Source: Pomphorhynchus laevis (taxonomy: Eukaryota; Acanthocephala; Palaeacanthocephala; Echinorhynchida; Pomphorhynchidae). Taken from it: a DNA stretch of 64,000 bases. A model generated the notes under the pieces. It worked only from the letters and a program-made list of their open reading frames with translations. It did no database searches and was not told where the DNA came from. The stretch spans positions 1 through 64,000 of the forward strand of contig WNNJ02002693.1 of NCBI GenBank assembly GCA_012934845.2, read 5' to 3'. Each line of letters starts with the position of its first letter. Within the stretch, counting starts at the first letter, position 1. The translations under genes were made by a program, and so were the position numbers. Below are positions 22,901-35,152 of the stretch, in pieces.

Positions 22901-23164
22901 TGTATGAACGTGACGATTGCTTCATAAAGCACGATGAAGAGAACTACTCGTATCCTACAGGTGTCCACCTCAGAAGTATGATAGAACACGAATTTGATGT
23001 ACTACTTAGTTTTCTCTTTTTATTATAAATTTTGTAAAAAAATATATGAATCATGATTCAATACGAAACAATTTGAATAAAAATCAAATTAAGAGAAAAA
23101 CAACTATACATTAAATTATTATGAACACGTGGATATCGCATTTATTTTATTTATCTTGACTTAC
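22901..23164. other. ENPP intron 1, donor-proximal part
   Basis: Short AT-rich intron stretch ending at the exon 1 donor (GAAG|GTAAGT at 23164). Nothing else recognised. Confidence 0.4.
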
Positions 23165-24014
23165 CTTCTTTGACATGAATATTTGCTATGGACAACGCGT
23201 TTTTGATAATGCATTTAGAAAGATCAATATGTTCCTCTAAAACTATTGATTTCGAAGGATGCACCGATGTCATTCCGTGATCAGTAGTTATAATTATATC
23301 CGTCGAATCCCAAATTCCGTAATTGCTCATTTGCTCCTTAATGTATCCTAGAAGATTATCGCAATCATTTAATGTGCTGTTCATGTTACTGCTCAAAGGT
23401 CCGAAATTGTGCCCTGATTTATCTGGCTCAAAGAAATATATCGAGATAAAATTCAGTGGATCGTTTTTGTCAGTAAACCACTGAACCATCGTGTCTACAA
23501 TTTCTTTGAATGTTCTGTCATCTGAATATTGTAACGCTTTGTAAACATTCATCCCACAGATTGGAGCTAATGATCCGACAAAGCCGGTTGCCCCACTCTT
23601 TCGATTTGGTGACAGACGTTGATTAGCTTGCCATATTGGCAGTGTGTTTGGATTTTGCTGCCACCATAAATTATCTTCATTGCAACAGGCCATATTAAAA
23701 GACTGATCCATAAATCTATCGTACATGGAATTTCCGACAATACCAGTCTTATCTGCATTTAAACCAGTGACCATAGAATAGTGATTAGGGAAGGTGAGTG
23801 TTGTAAAAATGGATACGGTTTTGGCAAAGACACCTTGATTGATAAAATTTTGAAAATTTGGTAGATGGTGTCTTTCCATATAATTAGCACTGAAGCCATC
23901 ATAAGATATTAATAAAACTCTAGGGATATCCTTTGACTTATTTTTAGAAGTAGGGGCAAAGAATGTGATCGGAACCAGGCAATATAAAATTAGAAATATA
24001 GACTTATAAGTCAT
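23165..24014 (-). CDS. Ectonucleotide pyrophosphatase/phosphodiesterase (ENPP), coding exon 1
   Basis: Encodes residues 1-283 of a 416-aa ENPP. ENPPs are secreted or surface metalloenzymes that split phosphodiester or pyrophosphate bonds of nucleotides or lipids with two zinc ions. Seen: signal peptide (MTYKSIFLILYCLVPITFF), metal ligand D39 in ISYDGF, nucleophile T74 in TLTFPNHYS, then GNSMYD, D198/H202 in EPDKSGH, and D245/H246 in TTDHG; the last ligand H349 is in exon 3. So the active site is complete. The start is the first Met before the signal peptide; the donor is GAAG|GTAAGT. The 416-aa length and lack of a C-terminal membrane segment suggest a compact secreted form. Which ENPP subtype, and thus the substrate, cannot be told. 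Confidence 0.92.
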
Positions 24015-24432
24015 ATTGTCGTAATCATAAAATTCCTAAACAAATGCAAATATTTCATTGTTTTCCATTTTAAATTCGAGTTAACTTTCTATAAAGGTAA
24101 AATTATGTCGATCAATAATATTAATTAGAGCATATATGATTGAATATCTGAAAATAAATATTATCTAATTTTCGTTGCTTGAAATTAGGTAATTTTTCAA
24201 TTACTTATTTTCAGGATCATTTATTATAGCGAATAGTGCTTTCTTAATACACCGCAGATAGATTGTTTATGTATTATAATTCACAATTCGACTTTAGGCT
24301 CATAAAAATTGTATCATTAATCGCGTAGAGAATATTTATAAGCCTCATTTCTACTTATTTGGATAACAAACTTAAACGTTAATGCTTTCTTGTGTATATT
24401 TGATAATGGAAAAAATAAACTTTTATATAATC
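24015..24432. other. Region upstream of ENPP, promoter expected
   Basis: AT-rich sequence 5' of the ENPP start. No TATA box stands out from the background and no 5' non-coding exon can be defined by eye. Confidence 0.3.
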
Positions 24433-24850
24433 AGATCAGCTGACTGAATCTACGTATTATATATAAACTAATAATAAATATAATAATTATAAATACTAAA
24501 TAATAGTTAATTATTTGATTTTTTATATAGATATTTATATGAAGCTAACATTTTAAATTAAAATTTAAAATAAAAGTCAATTTTTATGAATTGACTAATG
24601 AATAATATACGATGTATTTGAATAATGAATTAAGATAATCAGGATAAACTGCTATATTATAAGGTTTTGGACATATTTATCTACTCAACATAGCAAAGAG
24701 GTCAAATACATGTAATGACGTATTTCCTTAATAAGTCATTAGGGTCAAATACACATTAATGAAGTATTTCATTACTACGTCATTAACGTCAAATACATAC
24801 TAATGACGTATTTCATTAATACGTCATTAATGTATTTATTTAAATATCTT
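24433..24850 (-). repeat. Naiad pLTR copy n5 with amplified 40-bp units
   Basis: Minus-sense pLTR starting ATCAGATCAGCTGACTGAAT. The core (24643-24700) keeps helix b and a perfect helix c in changed form (GATAAA/TTTATC). To its right, a unit of roughly 38-43 bp built on GTCAAATACAT...AATGACGTATTTC is tandemly repeated about four times (24690-24835), ending in ATACGTCATTAATGTATT; this amplifies sequence that is single in the other copies. Confidence 0.75.
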
Positions 24851-25589
24851 TTTACTTATATTACACATTTTATTTAAGATGAGTAATGATATATTTAAAT
24901 AAAAATAATATTTCATATTAGTTTATGATGTACTGAAAATTCCGCATTCAATGGAGTTATATATTGATTTTAGACTTATAATAATTCTTTATATCCTTGA
25001 TTGAACGAGCAGACAATTCATTTGTTATATTTAAAAATAACAAATTTATCACCAAATATTAAGAGATAACAGCCTGAACATATATCAACTTATTTGACAA
25101 CATGATAGTTTAATATTTTGACCTAATGAAATTTTGATGTTATGCCCTTATAGTCATTTATGACATTATATTAAGGATATTACCGTTGGAGCGTGTATAC
25201 TTTCGAATGGGCAGTGATTACTGGCTGATTTATAATTTAATCGAAAAACAATAGATTTTTGATGTGAGTATATTATACAAAACGTACGTTCGATTTTGGT
25301 TGCTATGCTAATATTGACCATTATGATAAAAACATTCATAAATTACATTTTATATTCGAATGCCATTACATAACACACGTTAAATATAGTAAGAAAAATA
25401 TCAATCGTTTTTTGATTCAACTTTAAAAACCCAATAATATAAGTTTTCTTTCCGAATTATTAAACCTGTTGTTTCTGAAAAATACAGTATATAAATATAT
25501 TGTCTAGAGATGTATTCGATTGTGTATGTTTTTTTTATTGTGGCGTATACCCACAGAGTAGAAAGAAAAATAAAAAATAAAAGGATTAT
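24851..25589. other. Intergenic, nothing recognised
   Basis: AT-rich; no open frames above noise and no shared repeats found. Confidence 0.4.
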
Positions 25590-25836
25590 AGAATAAAAGG
25601 AATAAAAATAAATTTAAACTCTACATTGTTTAATTTTTATTCCATGGATAATAAATAATATACTTTGTATTACAATAAGATACTAGATAATCAAATTTCA
25701 TCAGAGGAAATACGTCATTAGCACGTGTTTGACCCCGCTGCTTTATTTATAATTTTTAATTATTTAATTATTTAAATTATATTTATGACTTCTTAATTTA
25801 TAAATAATATAAAATACATTCTCAGTTAGCTGATCT
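25590..25836 (+). repeat. Naiad pLTR copy n6, folded core deleted
   Basis: Plus-sense: GGATAATAAATAATATACTT, then CATCAGAGGAAATACGTCAT up to GACCCCGCTGC, then a jump straight to the right-hand AT-rich part and the terminus CTCAGTTAGCTGATCTGATTT (25813-25833). The deletion removes helix b onward. Confidence 0.7.
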
Positions 25837-27478
25837 GATTTATAATTTAATGTTTTACATTATAATGTACATCTAACTAAAAAATGTTATTATATTAAAA
25901 AGTTATTATTATATTATCAAATAATTATTATCAAACAGTTTATATTTAAATTTTTAATTTTTAATTTAATGTTATGAAATTATATAAAGGTTGACGTACA
26001 TGTCAATTGCTAACAAGCAATTGTTCACAACAAAGTACAAGTCATTGATTTTGATTTAAAAGAAGTCATAAGTAACAAATAAAATGGTTTACCTAACTCC
26101 GAAAAGTAACGCTAATGTTAATCAAATCAGAGAGCATTTGTTATTTGGAATATGTTAAAAGATATCTGGATATTAGAAAGATTAGCATAAATAGCATATT
26201 CCATGTAATATATATATTCGTGTATATCCATCGATTAGTCATTCAGAGCAGTAGAAAATACTGCTACAAACGAGATAGAGAAGCAAAATGTTTGCGTGTG
26301 AGACAATCTGAAGAGGCTATGAAAATACTCCATATGTCCACAATTTTGCTATTTTAAAGATGAATAACGTACTTCTACATTACATCAATATGCCGTGTGT
26401 AATAATAACTTAATCCAATAATCCCAATCTACCAATATTTAAAAAAGCATTACAATTAAATGTTTAGGATGTGATCTTCAATGACAAAAAAAATCATTTA
26501 GTTTATTAGCTGTTGTGTTAGCCATGGTATATCTGATATCATGCTTAGAGACATCAATAAGTCTTTAATCTTTAAGAAATGATGTTGTAGTTGCTGTTTT
26601 TACGCTTATAAAATACGACAGGGATTTAGACGTTGACGTTTTCAGGTAATAATATAAAAATTACTTTTGTGCGATAACCAATTTCAATTCATTAATTGTT
26701 GTAATAAATTGTCTGATTATAATGCTAAAATATATAAATTACTAGCAAACACGTATACAATTAACTACGTGTCTGCTTGACATTGTATGTATTATATAAT
26801 TACACATTATTTATGCAATAAAGCAGATATAATGTTTACTATATAATATTTATTATTTAATAATGTTAATTATATTGCTTGTAATGTTTTTAGTTATCGC
26901 TTTCGATAAGATAAATATTGTGTAGTTGATAGCTAACTATTTCCGACATACTATGCTCGCAAGCTTTGATTTAACAGAAGGACGATGTACGGGAAAGGTA
27001 TCACGCGTACTTGTTTGTTTTAGATCCAGGTAAATATTCGCAGACTCTTCTTCGAAATAGATAGTCAATTTATCAGCTGATTCCAATTGTTAAAGAACAC
27101 TTACATATGTTATGCTGTGTGTGGGCAAATTAGAAATTCTAATAGAAAAATACCATGGAAACAACGATAGACAACTTCACGAATGTTCAAAGTGAAAAAA
27201 AAACCTCGTTTATTTTATTCCATGTAGAGCGAGGCATTGCCACCCTACAGTTCTTAAAACGATATGCAACGGGTAATTGTGAAATCTCAACGAGTTGGGA
27301 ATGATGATGCCAATATAAAACGGATTTATGTTGATAGAATTAACATTAAGGTTTCTACTAATATTGTATTTTAATTTATCGTTCATGGTGGTACAGGAGT
27401 TTGGATCTGTAGTTTGTAAATTAAATTATTAATTCGGCTAACACTTTCGTGAATTGGGATATCACATTCGGCTAGGTC
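25837..27478. other. Intergenic, nothing recognised
   Basis: AT-rich. The frame at 26115-26357 has no recognisable domain and biased AT codons; I do not call it a gene. Confidence 0.4.
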
Positions 27479-27777
27479 AGTGTTTTTTACCTTGTAAGTC
27501 ATGGTCCACTAGGTGGGTCAAGGAAGGAGTTTTTGTAAATCATTAACATATTCCACTTGGTAAAAGAGAATTGCATATTTTTGTGCAAATATTTTTCGAC
27601 AACTGATGCTGAAGATCCTGTTTGATAATTTTGTGTTGTATTTTTTAATTGGGATTTCATTTAAAAAGAAAAATATTTATTTTTTATCACTAACATATCA
27701 CATATGTTAGTCATAAAATGTTGGGGTTAGGCGTTGCAACGTTTATTCACGGTTCAATAAAGGTTAAGAAACACGGC
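27479..27777 (+). mobile_element. hAT-type non-autonomous DNA transposon (MITE)
   Basis: About 300 bp with terminal inverted repeats of hAT style: left CAGTGTTTTTTACCTT, right AAGGTTAAGAAACAC. The left end also carries the GGTCCACTAGGTGGGTC inner motif common near hAT ends. Flanking GGCTAGGT and GGCTAAAT are a plausible decayed 8-bp target duplication. No transposase is encoded. Confidence 0.55.
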
Positions 27778-29164
27778 TAAATGAATAATGTGTGAAAAAT
27801 TAGTCATTAGTGTATTAAATGATTGATTTTATTAGCACGATCATTTCAAAGCGTTTCGACCTGTGCAACGGCATCCGTAGATCTTTGCGGCTCTAGGATG
27901 CATTGCTTACTTGTCGATGGTTGGTTTTGCTGATGTAAGTTTACGCTTAGTTAATGATTTCATTTTATAACCAGTTATTTGTTGTTCTATTCGGTAAGCT
28001 TCTTTAACTTTAGCTATTTATTGTAATTGATGACTGTCAACTTATAACGTCAACTTTTAATTGAACTAAACTGTAATGTGCTCGCTAATCTCTCGCTATA
28101 ATTTATTTATTAATAAAGTGCTTACAGCATCTGTCCATCTAAGAACGATTTTTAGTAACGACTTTATTATTTAACTATGAACGATTTTGATATTTTACAA
28201 TTATGATATTGATACATGCTTTGCTATTAGTAATTATATTATGGTTCTCGTACTGAACAATGACACTATTTTGCTGGATTTCCTGTAACTTAATGCAGCA
28301 GAATGCGTCCCTGCTGTATCACAAGGTCATGTTAAATTTTGCTGTTGTCTGTTTCGAAAGAACTTCAAAATCAAAGGTTTATCTTCATTGTCAAATTATA
28401 ATAATTGATTGTTATCAAAAGATTATAGATACTGGTCAAAAATAGACAAATTTTCGTCAAGTGGAAGATTAAAAACTTTTACGTACACATTTTAGACAAG
28501 AATTAATTGATAATAGAATTTTATAATTCAATAAAATTTTAAAAAATTTTGTTTGCAAATATTTTGTTGACTTTAATTCTTTCCCTCGCATTACTCTTGC
28601 GGTTTAGAGTTTTAAATTGGGTTCAATAGCATTAAGTTTCTTGCTTTATTTCGTTTATAATCCAGTAAATTATAAATATATGCTTTATTCGAAAATACAG
28701 AATAAATATTTATCTGTAATTTCATTTAAAAACAGCTTCATTACGGATTCTGAAAAGTCTGTCACATTAAGGGAAGTGATATGGGCACGCCTTCGGAATA
28801 AAAGGGGTCATATCAGGTTTAGCATTTCTTCTAGATAACGTCAATCGGGATAAAAACAAAGGTTTTAGTTAAGCTTCTCAAACAAAATCGTCGAAAATCG
28901 TGTGATATTATTTGGTGTTTGGCATTCCTAAATTGATCAGCCGCGGGACGTCACGTTGTGCGGTTAAGAATAGAACTGATCCCGCTTTGTTATGATACGG
29001 AACAGCTGTCCAAATAAACAAACGAGCTGATATTCATGCATTCCTATATATTTCCATTTTAACCTAATTTTATTTCTATTTGTTATCTATTTACTATTAT
29101 TTTTCTATTGATTATCATTTAAAAAATCTATATTTCGTATATTGTTCACATTTTTTTCTTGCAA
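27778..29164. other. Intergenic, nothing recognised
   Basis: AT-rich. Short frames at 28260-28445 and 28617-28838 show no family signature. Confidence 0.4.
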
Positions 29165-29734
29165 TTATTTTTGAATGTAAATGATGCAATAAATTGTGCA
29201 ATGATACGTTCGATGTACTCTTAAATTGTTCAGGGCGTTTAAACATCGAAATGAAGCGATGCTTAAACGCCCTGAACAATGAAATAAATATTCACATTTA
29301 TTGCATTGTTCCAAAATTCTCAAAACGTTAAATTCACTTAAAGCGTTTACAAAAATTAAAATAAATAAATGTTTTAAAAAGGACAAATGTATTATACTTC
29401 TACCGACATAGGGTGGTAGGTCTTCTTTGATCATCTTTAAGGACTTAGGTACAGTAGGATCTGACCCCCAACCGTACCAACGCACCGCCTTCCAACTGAA
29501 CCACTCAGAATCTTTCACCCTTCTGAGAATCCAGTGGAGGAGGACTATGGTAGCTAGTCCGGAAGACCAAAGACTATGGTAGAAAACCAAACTCGAGATT
29601 GCCCAACTATCCCAAAGGCGTACCTGTGGACTCTCATTCAACGGCAGGTGCTGAGCTCGTTTCAGAGCCAACCTAGCTCTCACAAAAATAAAACGAAAGT
29701 GACAGTTCATAAAGGCGGTTAATTTCATGATCAA
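29165..29734 (-). CDS. Unrecognised 189-codon ORF with a 24-bp palindrome near its end
   Basis: The longest frame in this intergenic stretch; DNA from 29400 to 29700 is clearly less AT-rich than its flanks. The translation (for example LRRVKDSEWFSWKAVRWYGW, rich in Trp) matches no family I know and lacks a clear domain. The frame runs through an inverted repeat at 29225-29280, so the C-terminal part is unlikely to be selected as protein. It may be a fragment of an unidentified repeat read in the wrong frame. Confidence 0.25.
   Translation of the reverse strand: MIMKLTAFMNCHFRFIFVRARLALKRAQHLPLNESPQVRLWDSWAISSLVFYHSLWSSGLATIVLLHWILRRVKDSEWFSWKAVRWYGWGSDPTVPKSLKMIKEDLPPYVGRSIIHLSFLKHLFILIFVNALSEFNVLRILEQCNKCEYLFHCSGRLSIASFRCLNALNNLRVHRTYHCTIYCIIYIQK
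29225..29280. repeat. 24-bp inverted repeat with 8-nt loop
   Basis: Arms 29225-29248 and 29257-29280 (TTCAGGGCGTTTAAACATCG against CGATGCTTAAACGCCCTGAA), one mismatch, loop AAATGAAG. GC content of the arms is high for this region. It could be the turn of a foldback or the terminal hairpin of an unknown element. Confidence 0.6.
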
Positions 29735-30263
29735 ATGTATCTACGAAGATCTTAACATCATGTATTCAGATTGTATGAACAATTTTTAAATAATCGTTTG
29801 ATCTTCCGTTATTTTTCAAAACTCCATGTTCACAGCAGTTCGATTGTTTAAAATAAGCTTTACAGATTTACTAATTTTAGATACTTTTCATTCGATTTTC
29901 ATTTTTAGTACCTTTCATCCGATTATGCTCAACAAATAAATGAGTTTTAAAAACTATTTGGTTTATAGAATCAAACATTTGCAATATAATGTCAAATAAT
30001 ATAGCATATTTACATTAAATAATTTGTTATGTTGTATTGATTTTTATATTTTATATTTTTTCTTTAGCTATTTTTTCTGTTTCTTTCTATTATAATTTCT
30101 GTTTTTTTATATTGTTTTGGTGATGTTAAGAAATACAAATGTTAAATTCCCATTACAGTGTTCAAGAATTCAACTGTTCAGTTCATCACAAGTCGCCGAA
30201 TTCAGCATTCACGTTAGCTGTCTGATGTAATAATATAATAACAAATATTTGTAAAGTTAGATA
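29735..30263. other. Intergenic, nothing recognised
   Basis: AT-rich with T-rich runs; no feature supported. Confidence 0.4.
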
Positions 30264-30492
30264 AATCAGATCAGCTAACTGAGTTTTCGTATTTCATATT
30301 ACAATATTTTATTTTATAATATTTATATTTTATTTATATTTATAAAAAATAATGTTAAATAAAATAGATAATTATAAATAAATATTAAATAATCTTATAA
30401 GATTTTATATTTATATAAAGTTAAAAATTAAAATTAAAAATTCAATTTTTATGAATTGACTAATAAATCATAGACGATGCATCAGAATAATC
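30264..30492 (-). repeat. Naiad pLTR right half, minus
   Basis: Starts AAATCAGATCAGCTAACTGA, runs through the AT-rich middle and AATTTTTATGAATTGACTAATAAAT to ATGCATCAGAATAATCA. It stops before the folded core. Confidence 0.7.
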
Positions 30493-30705
30493 AATGGTTA
30501 ATGGCTCTCCACAACAACGCCTTTTTATCACCTCATCAAATTCCGTTCCAATTCTCGCAGCAAGAGCGTCTTTAAACGTATCCTTTGATATCCTGAAATC
30601 ATGTCTGCTAAAGGAACGGTTTGAAACGCATAAAGAAGCTCCATTGTCGGAGGCGTACGTTAGAGTATTTTTCCATCTTTCATCTGCTCGCTGTAGAAAT
30701 TGAAG

Positions 30706-32733
30706 TCACCTATTCACGTCATATTCCAATTTTGCTGATTTTATTCTCAATAATCTTTCTATTTCCATGTTTATAAGTTCCTCGCATGTTAGAACGTCCA
30801 AGTACGGTCTACACTGTTCTAAATATGATTCATATGTAAACTTTACAAGTTCCATGGGATCAGATATTCCAAGCCCACCCTGGTTAAATGGAAAAAACGA
30901 CATCTGACTGAGTTCTTCCATCTGGTTAACAGATCCAAACATCTTTGGTATGAAATACTGACTGAGACAATCCGATTGAGGTTTCCATATAATAGGATCA
31001 ACTGGTGTTGTTCTCAGGATGTGAGTCCAACGAAACTGCAGAGCCTGAGTTAACGCAGCGTATGCGACTTGGGCAACCACCGATAGAATCTGTCCCAGCT
31101 TGTTAACCTCCTTAATCCATCTCGTGATTTTTTCCATAACGAAAAGTTTGACATTCTCGCGCTGACCAATAAACAAACCCAAAAAGTTCACACCTTCAGC
31201 AAACTCCAACACCAGTTCCATCAAATATCTTCCTTGCTTCATCGATAAATTCCGAATGCACTAATAATACTTTACATTTTTGAGGATTTACTATATACCC
31301 ATATGCAGGTTCAGAATCAACGAGACGATGCCAAAGCTCAAGGATATCACTATATTTCCTAACACATGTAGTGTCATCTGCATACCAGCGGTGTAATACC
31401 CTGGGTAGGTGATACTTTAGTTATGCTATCATTGGCATTGTCACCGCTTCGAATGCTGCCATTGCAAGGGGATCACCTTGTGTAAATCCCTCTTTTGAAT
31501 ATATATTGAGAAGGAACTATAACAACTTTGTAATATCAGTGAGAGAGCAGGACATATTTTATTCATGTTTATCAATGATAAAGCGCGGTTGACATTATTA
31601 AATGCGTTCTTGGCATCTACAAGATACACGATTTAGTATTCGAATTAAAGGCTTCCCTGACAGAATGAATAACCTTTACAGTCGCGGTGCGCTGTTCGAT
31701 ACAAAGCTGATCAGACCCAGCTACTAATTGAAGGTCCTTTATTATCGAAGCCATCAATAATTTTCTTACAACATCGATGACGCCTATTGGTCGCATTCCA
31801 GGGTTTTTATTTCGATGAATTAGTCTACACACAAGTAATGGTTGAAGAAAATAAGATGATATTGACTTTTTGGCTATACGAACTGCAAGCTTCGCTATGT
31901 TTGTAACTAAACGATTTGAACTTTGACTAAAGTCATTCAATATGCTACACCACGAATTCGCATCCATGCCGGATGGTCCTGCACCTCCATGTGTACGTCT
32001 GGATGCTAATTTTATTGCACTTGGTTCTATGTCAGCGAACATAGCATCATGATGTTGAACCGCTCCAGTTAAAGGAATTTTAAGAATTTTTCTGTTGAAA
32101 CAACTGCTTTAGATGGATGTAACTGTTCTAACTTTTCACGGACTAGCATGTCATCAATAACGTCATTATTCTGTAACACAGGATGCTCGATCTCGCCATC
32201 ACGTAATATTCGCATAGTAGTGGAAACCCTTCCATTTGTAAATAAAAAACTTGATAAATCTCTTAGACCAATTTGAATCATTTTTGAATTCCTTATTTCT
32301 TGGATATATACGACTCTGTGACACTTTTGCTTCGTTCAACAGATCATAAACTTATCGTTCTTCAACAAATCTAGCCTTCTTTCCAAGGGGTCTTACGTAG
32401 CACTGATGTCTTTTTGCTTTCCGGGCATTAAAGTATCAATTGGCGGAACACAAGTGTTTTGTAAAGTACGTTATTTGATTCGTTTGTTTCCAATGATGCT
32501 TCTTTGTACATATCCGCAAGATTATCGACAAATGTAGAACCGGCGGAGTATTTAGGGACCCATAAAATGTTTGATTTCCAGTGCCTACACTCTTTATATG
32601 CGACGATATATTTATCGAGTATCTCACATCCGTTGTGTGAGACTTCAGTTTCATTTTGCAGTTGTGATGTTACACTCATGTAACACAATTCGCTATCCTG
32701 TACATTTTTTACCGATCGATCGTAGCTTGGCAA
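30706..32733 (-). mobile_element. RT element family A, N-terminal and RT region (broken)
   Basis: Consecutive minus-strand pieces follow the order of one long RT protein family: a CHWK-type block (ECRHWKSNILWVPKYSAG, about 32560), THGGAGPSGMDANSWCSIL (about 31980), NPGMRPIGVIDVVRKLL (about 31770), VDAKNAFNNVNRA (about 31610), WYADDTTCV (catalytic box, about 31385) and NFLGLFIGQRENV (about 31190). This family is widespread in invertebrate genomes; its C-terminal half appears at 22.2-22.9 and 4.7 kb. Broken, with several breaks, so a fossil. Whether the family is a true LINE is not resolved. Confidence 0.75.
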
Positions 32734-33241
32734 GAAGATCGAACCAGATGATCATGATTAATAGAAATATGGCCACTGGTGGTCTTGCGTAGACAGTTTG
32801 GAGCCGAGCAATTAACACATGGCTTGTTTGACTTGGCACATCGGCAAGTGCCAAGGCACATCTTATATTATAATATAATATTATAATATAATAAATATTA
32901 TATAAAATCTTATGATCCAATTTTTCTGTCTGAATTCTGTATCCGTCAAATAAGAGAAACGCAAATTTGACAAAATCTAATGACGATTTATATTTTTAAA
33001 AGTTCCTTGTGTTAGTAAAAAATATAAAAATTCAAGGATTGGATTTGCTGTCCATTCAGATGAATCAAATCTGTTCTGTTCACAGAATAATTTTTAATAA
33101 AATAATGTTTCATCGAAAGAAGTAAACATTTTTAAATGAACATTTTAAAAGTTAGATCTTGGCAAACATTAATATACCACATAAAACGTTGTCAACCCAA
33201 CAACATTTGAACATTTTATCGAGTGTTGGTGTGCCATAGTT
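32734..33241. other. Region 3' of NACHO/TMEM35
   Basis: AT-rich; contains an AT palindrome near 32860-32895 and presumably the NACHO 3' UTR. No distinct poly(A) site can be chosen. Confidence 0.35.
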
Positions 33242-33618
33242 TTATTCGCCTGTATGAATTTGTTGGCGAGCACGAATCTTATTGTGACCTTTTTTAGATG
33301 ATGGACTCTCATGATGTTCGCTGTTCGAACCAGATTCAGAAATATCACTATCGCCATTTGAATATCTGCCTTCTGACATGTGTCTGCGACGACTGCTGCA
33401 ACTACTAGTTGAACTGGTACGGTTGACTGCAGTAGTTCTGTTACAACACTTTTTGCCTGATGCAAATGACATCAAGGTATAGACAAAAAACAGTGCGGTA
33501 ACCAAAGAGCCTTCGACGTAATATTTTTCATTGAAGGGTTCGCTTATAGCATACAATGAATATAGAACCAAGGAATGCATCGAAAAGAGAATCATTGCGG
33601 AAATCCGTTGAATGCATG
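33242..33618 (-). CDS. TMEM35/NACHO-like protein, coding exon 3
   Basis: Encodes residues 82-206. The acceptor is TATATTAG at 33619; CA completes a GCA alanine split with exon 2. Seen: third and fourth membrane segments (ISAMILFSMHSLVLYSLYAI and YVEGSLVTALFFVYTLMSF), then a hydrophilic tail rich in Ser, Arg and His (about 70 residues) ending at a TGA-type stop at 33242. The tail is longer than in vertebrate TMEM35A. Confidence 0.85.
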
Positions 33619-35152
33619 CTAATATAATAAAAATAATAAGTCGAAAATAGAAGCAAATAATGTATATTATAGATTAATTAATGCGGCAATCCATCGAACG
33701 CATACAAATAGAATGAAAAAAATAATAAAAATAAGTTCTATATATTAAAAAACTAGACTTATTAATTTTCATTATGAAAATTTGATAGCTAATATTTAAT
33801 TATAACATTGAATTATATTATATCTAATCGTAGCATTCCTTTTCATTTAGTATTTAAATATTATACAACAAAATAATCGTTCATATTTACACTACTCCAG
33901 GCTTGATCCATACTAGAGTGCGTCACTGTATAAGCATTAAAATTATTAAACGAAAAAAAAACAATTTATTTTATTCTAAAGCTCGATCAACGCTATTTTA
34001 ATTGTTCAATTTTGCAATGATTGCAATGATTTGATAATAAATGCTATTTCATTAAAGAAACGTATAAAAAACAAAATCTACCTTTTCAGTAATGCAATAC
34101 TTATATATTGAATGCTTCTGCATTTTGGAATAAAAAATGTGGTTGGTAACAACTGTTTGATAACATAAAACCAATTTCGGTAAATGTTTGTTTTTCTGCT
34201 AGTAGATAAATTAATTAAATCAGTGCTATTTATGAACATAATTAGAAATATGGATAATTAAACATTTATTATATCACACTACAAGCAACCATAATTACGA
34301 TTGAACTTAAATCAGCTAAATGTTCATCATGTGATCATTTAGACAATAAAGAACAATTTTATAAAGACAAATTACTGATCAGTAAAAAGTTCACATTTTT
34401 AACAGATAAAATTGGTGTAGATTGATGGCAGTAAAAATATTTTATAATAAAATCTTATTTATTAAAATATTTAATAAATAAAAATTCGTTATAATAAAGA
34501 TTTTCATTAGAACTTTGTAACTTTATATTAGATTACAATTTTTCGTATTAATTTAATTTGTTGATGGCAAAATTGAATTTATCTAAACTTTCAAAAAAGG
34601 TTACAATTAATGAACTGTTTTTACGACGAAGAGGATGGTATAAATTCAACATTCAATTTTAGTTTTTAATATATATAATATAAGTTGTAACCAAAACATA
34701 CCTTGATCTTACATCATTATGTTTTAATCAATACACACAGAAAGTGAGAGAGAATTTACACTTCTATTTGTGGCGGATTTAATAAAATACAAAAACGGAA
34801 AGTGTTTGTATGAATACAAAATTTAAAAACATATTCATTATTTTGAGCGAATTAAAAGTACAAGAAAACTTTATAAAAGTGCACTCACTTTTAAATCAAA
34901 TCATTTCATTTAGACTTAAAGTCTAAAAAAATTGAATTTATAAGATAAGATTAAAAATAAATAAATAAGAGCTTATATTGGAACTATCTAGCCATTTTGT
35001 ATCGCTTTATACAAAGCAATACAAAATGGCGACGAAAAAGTAAATTTTTTACTTTTCAGGAAGTAAAAAATGAAATTTCGAAGTACAAATTTAAGTATAA
35101 ATATGTATAATATACAGCGCATAATAAATTATATTATATATAATAACTGCAC
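33619..35152. other. NACHO/TMEM35 intron 2
   Basis: 1.5-kb AT-rich intron without recognisable repeats of the families seen elsewhere; donor AAAAG|GTGCAG at 35152. Confidence 0.5.

Noticed and set aside
26115-26357. 80-codon plus-strand frame as a gene
   Set aside because: AT-driven composition, no family signature and no splice or neighbour context.
27100-27300. Possible gene fragment around 27100-27300
   Set aside because: Slightly less AT-rich, but frames are short and no protein family is recognisable.
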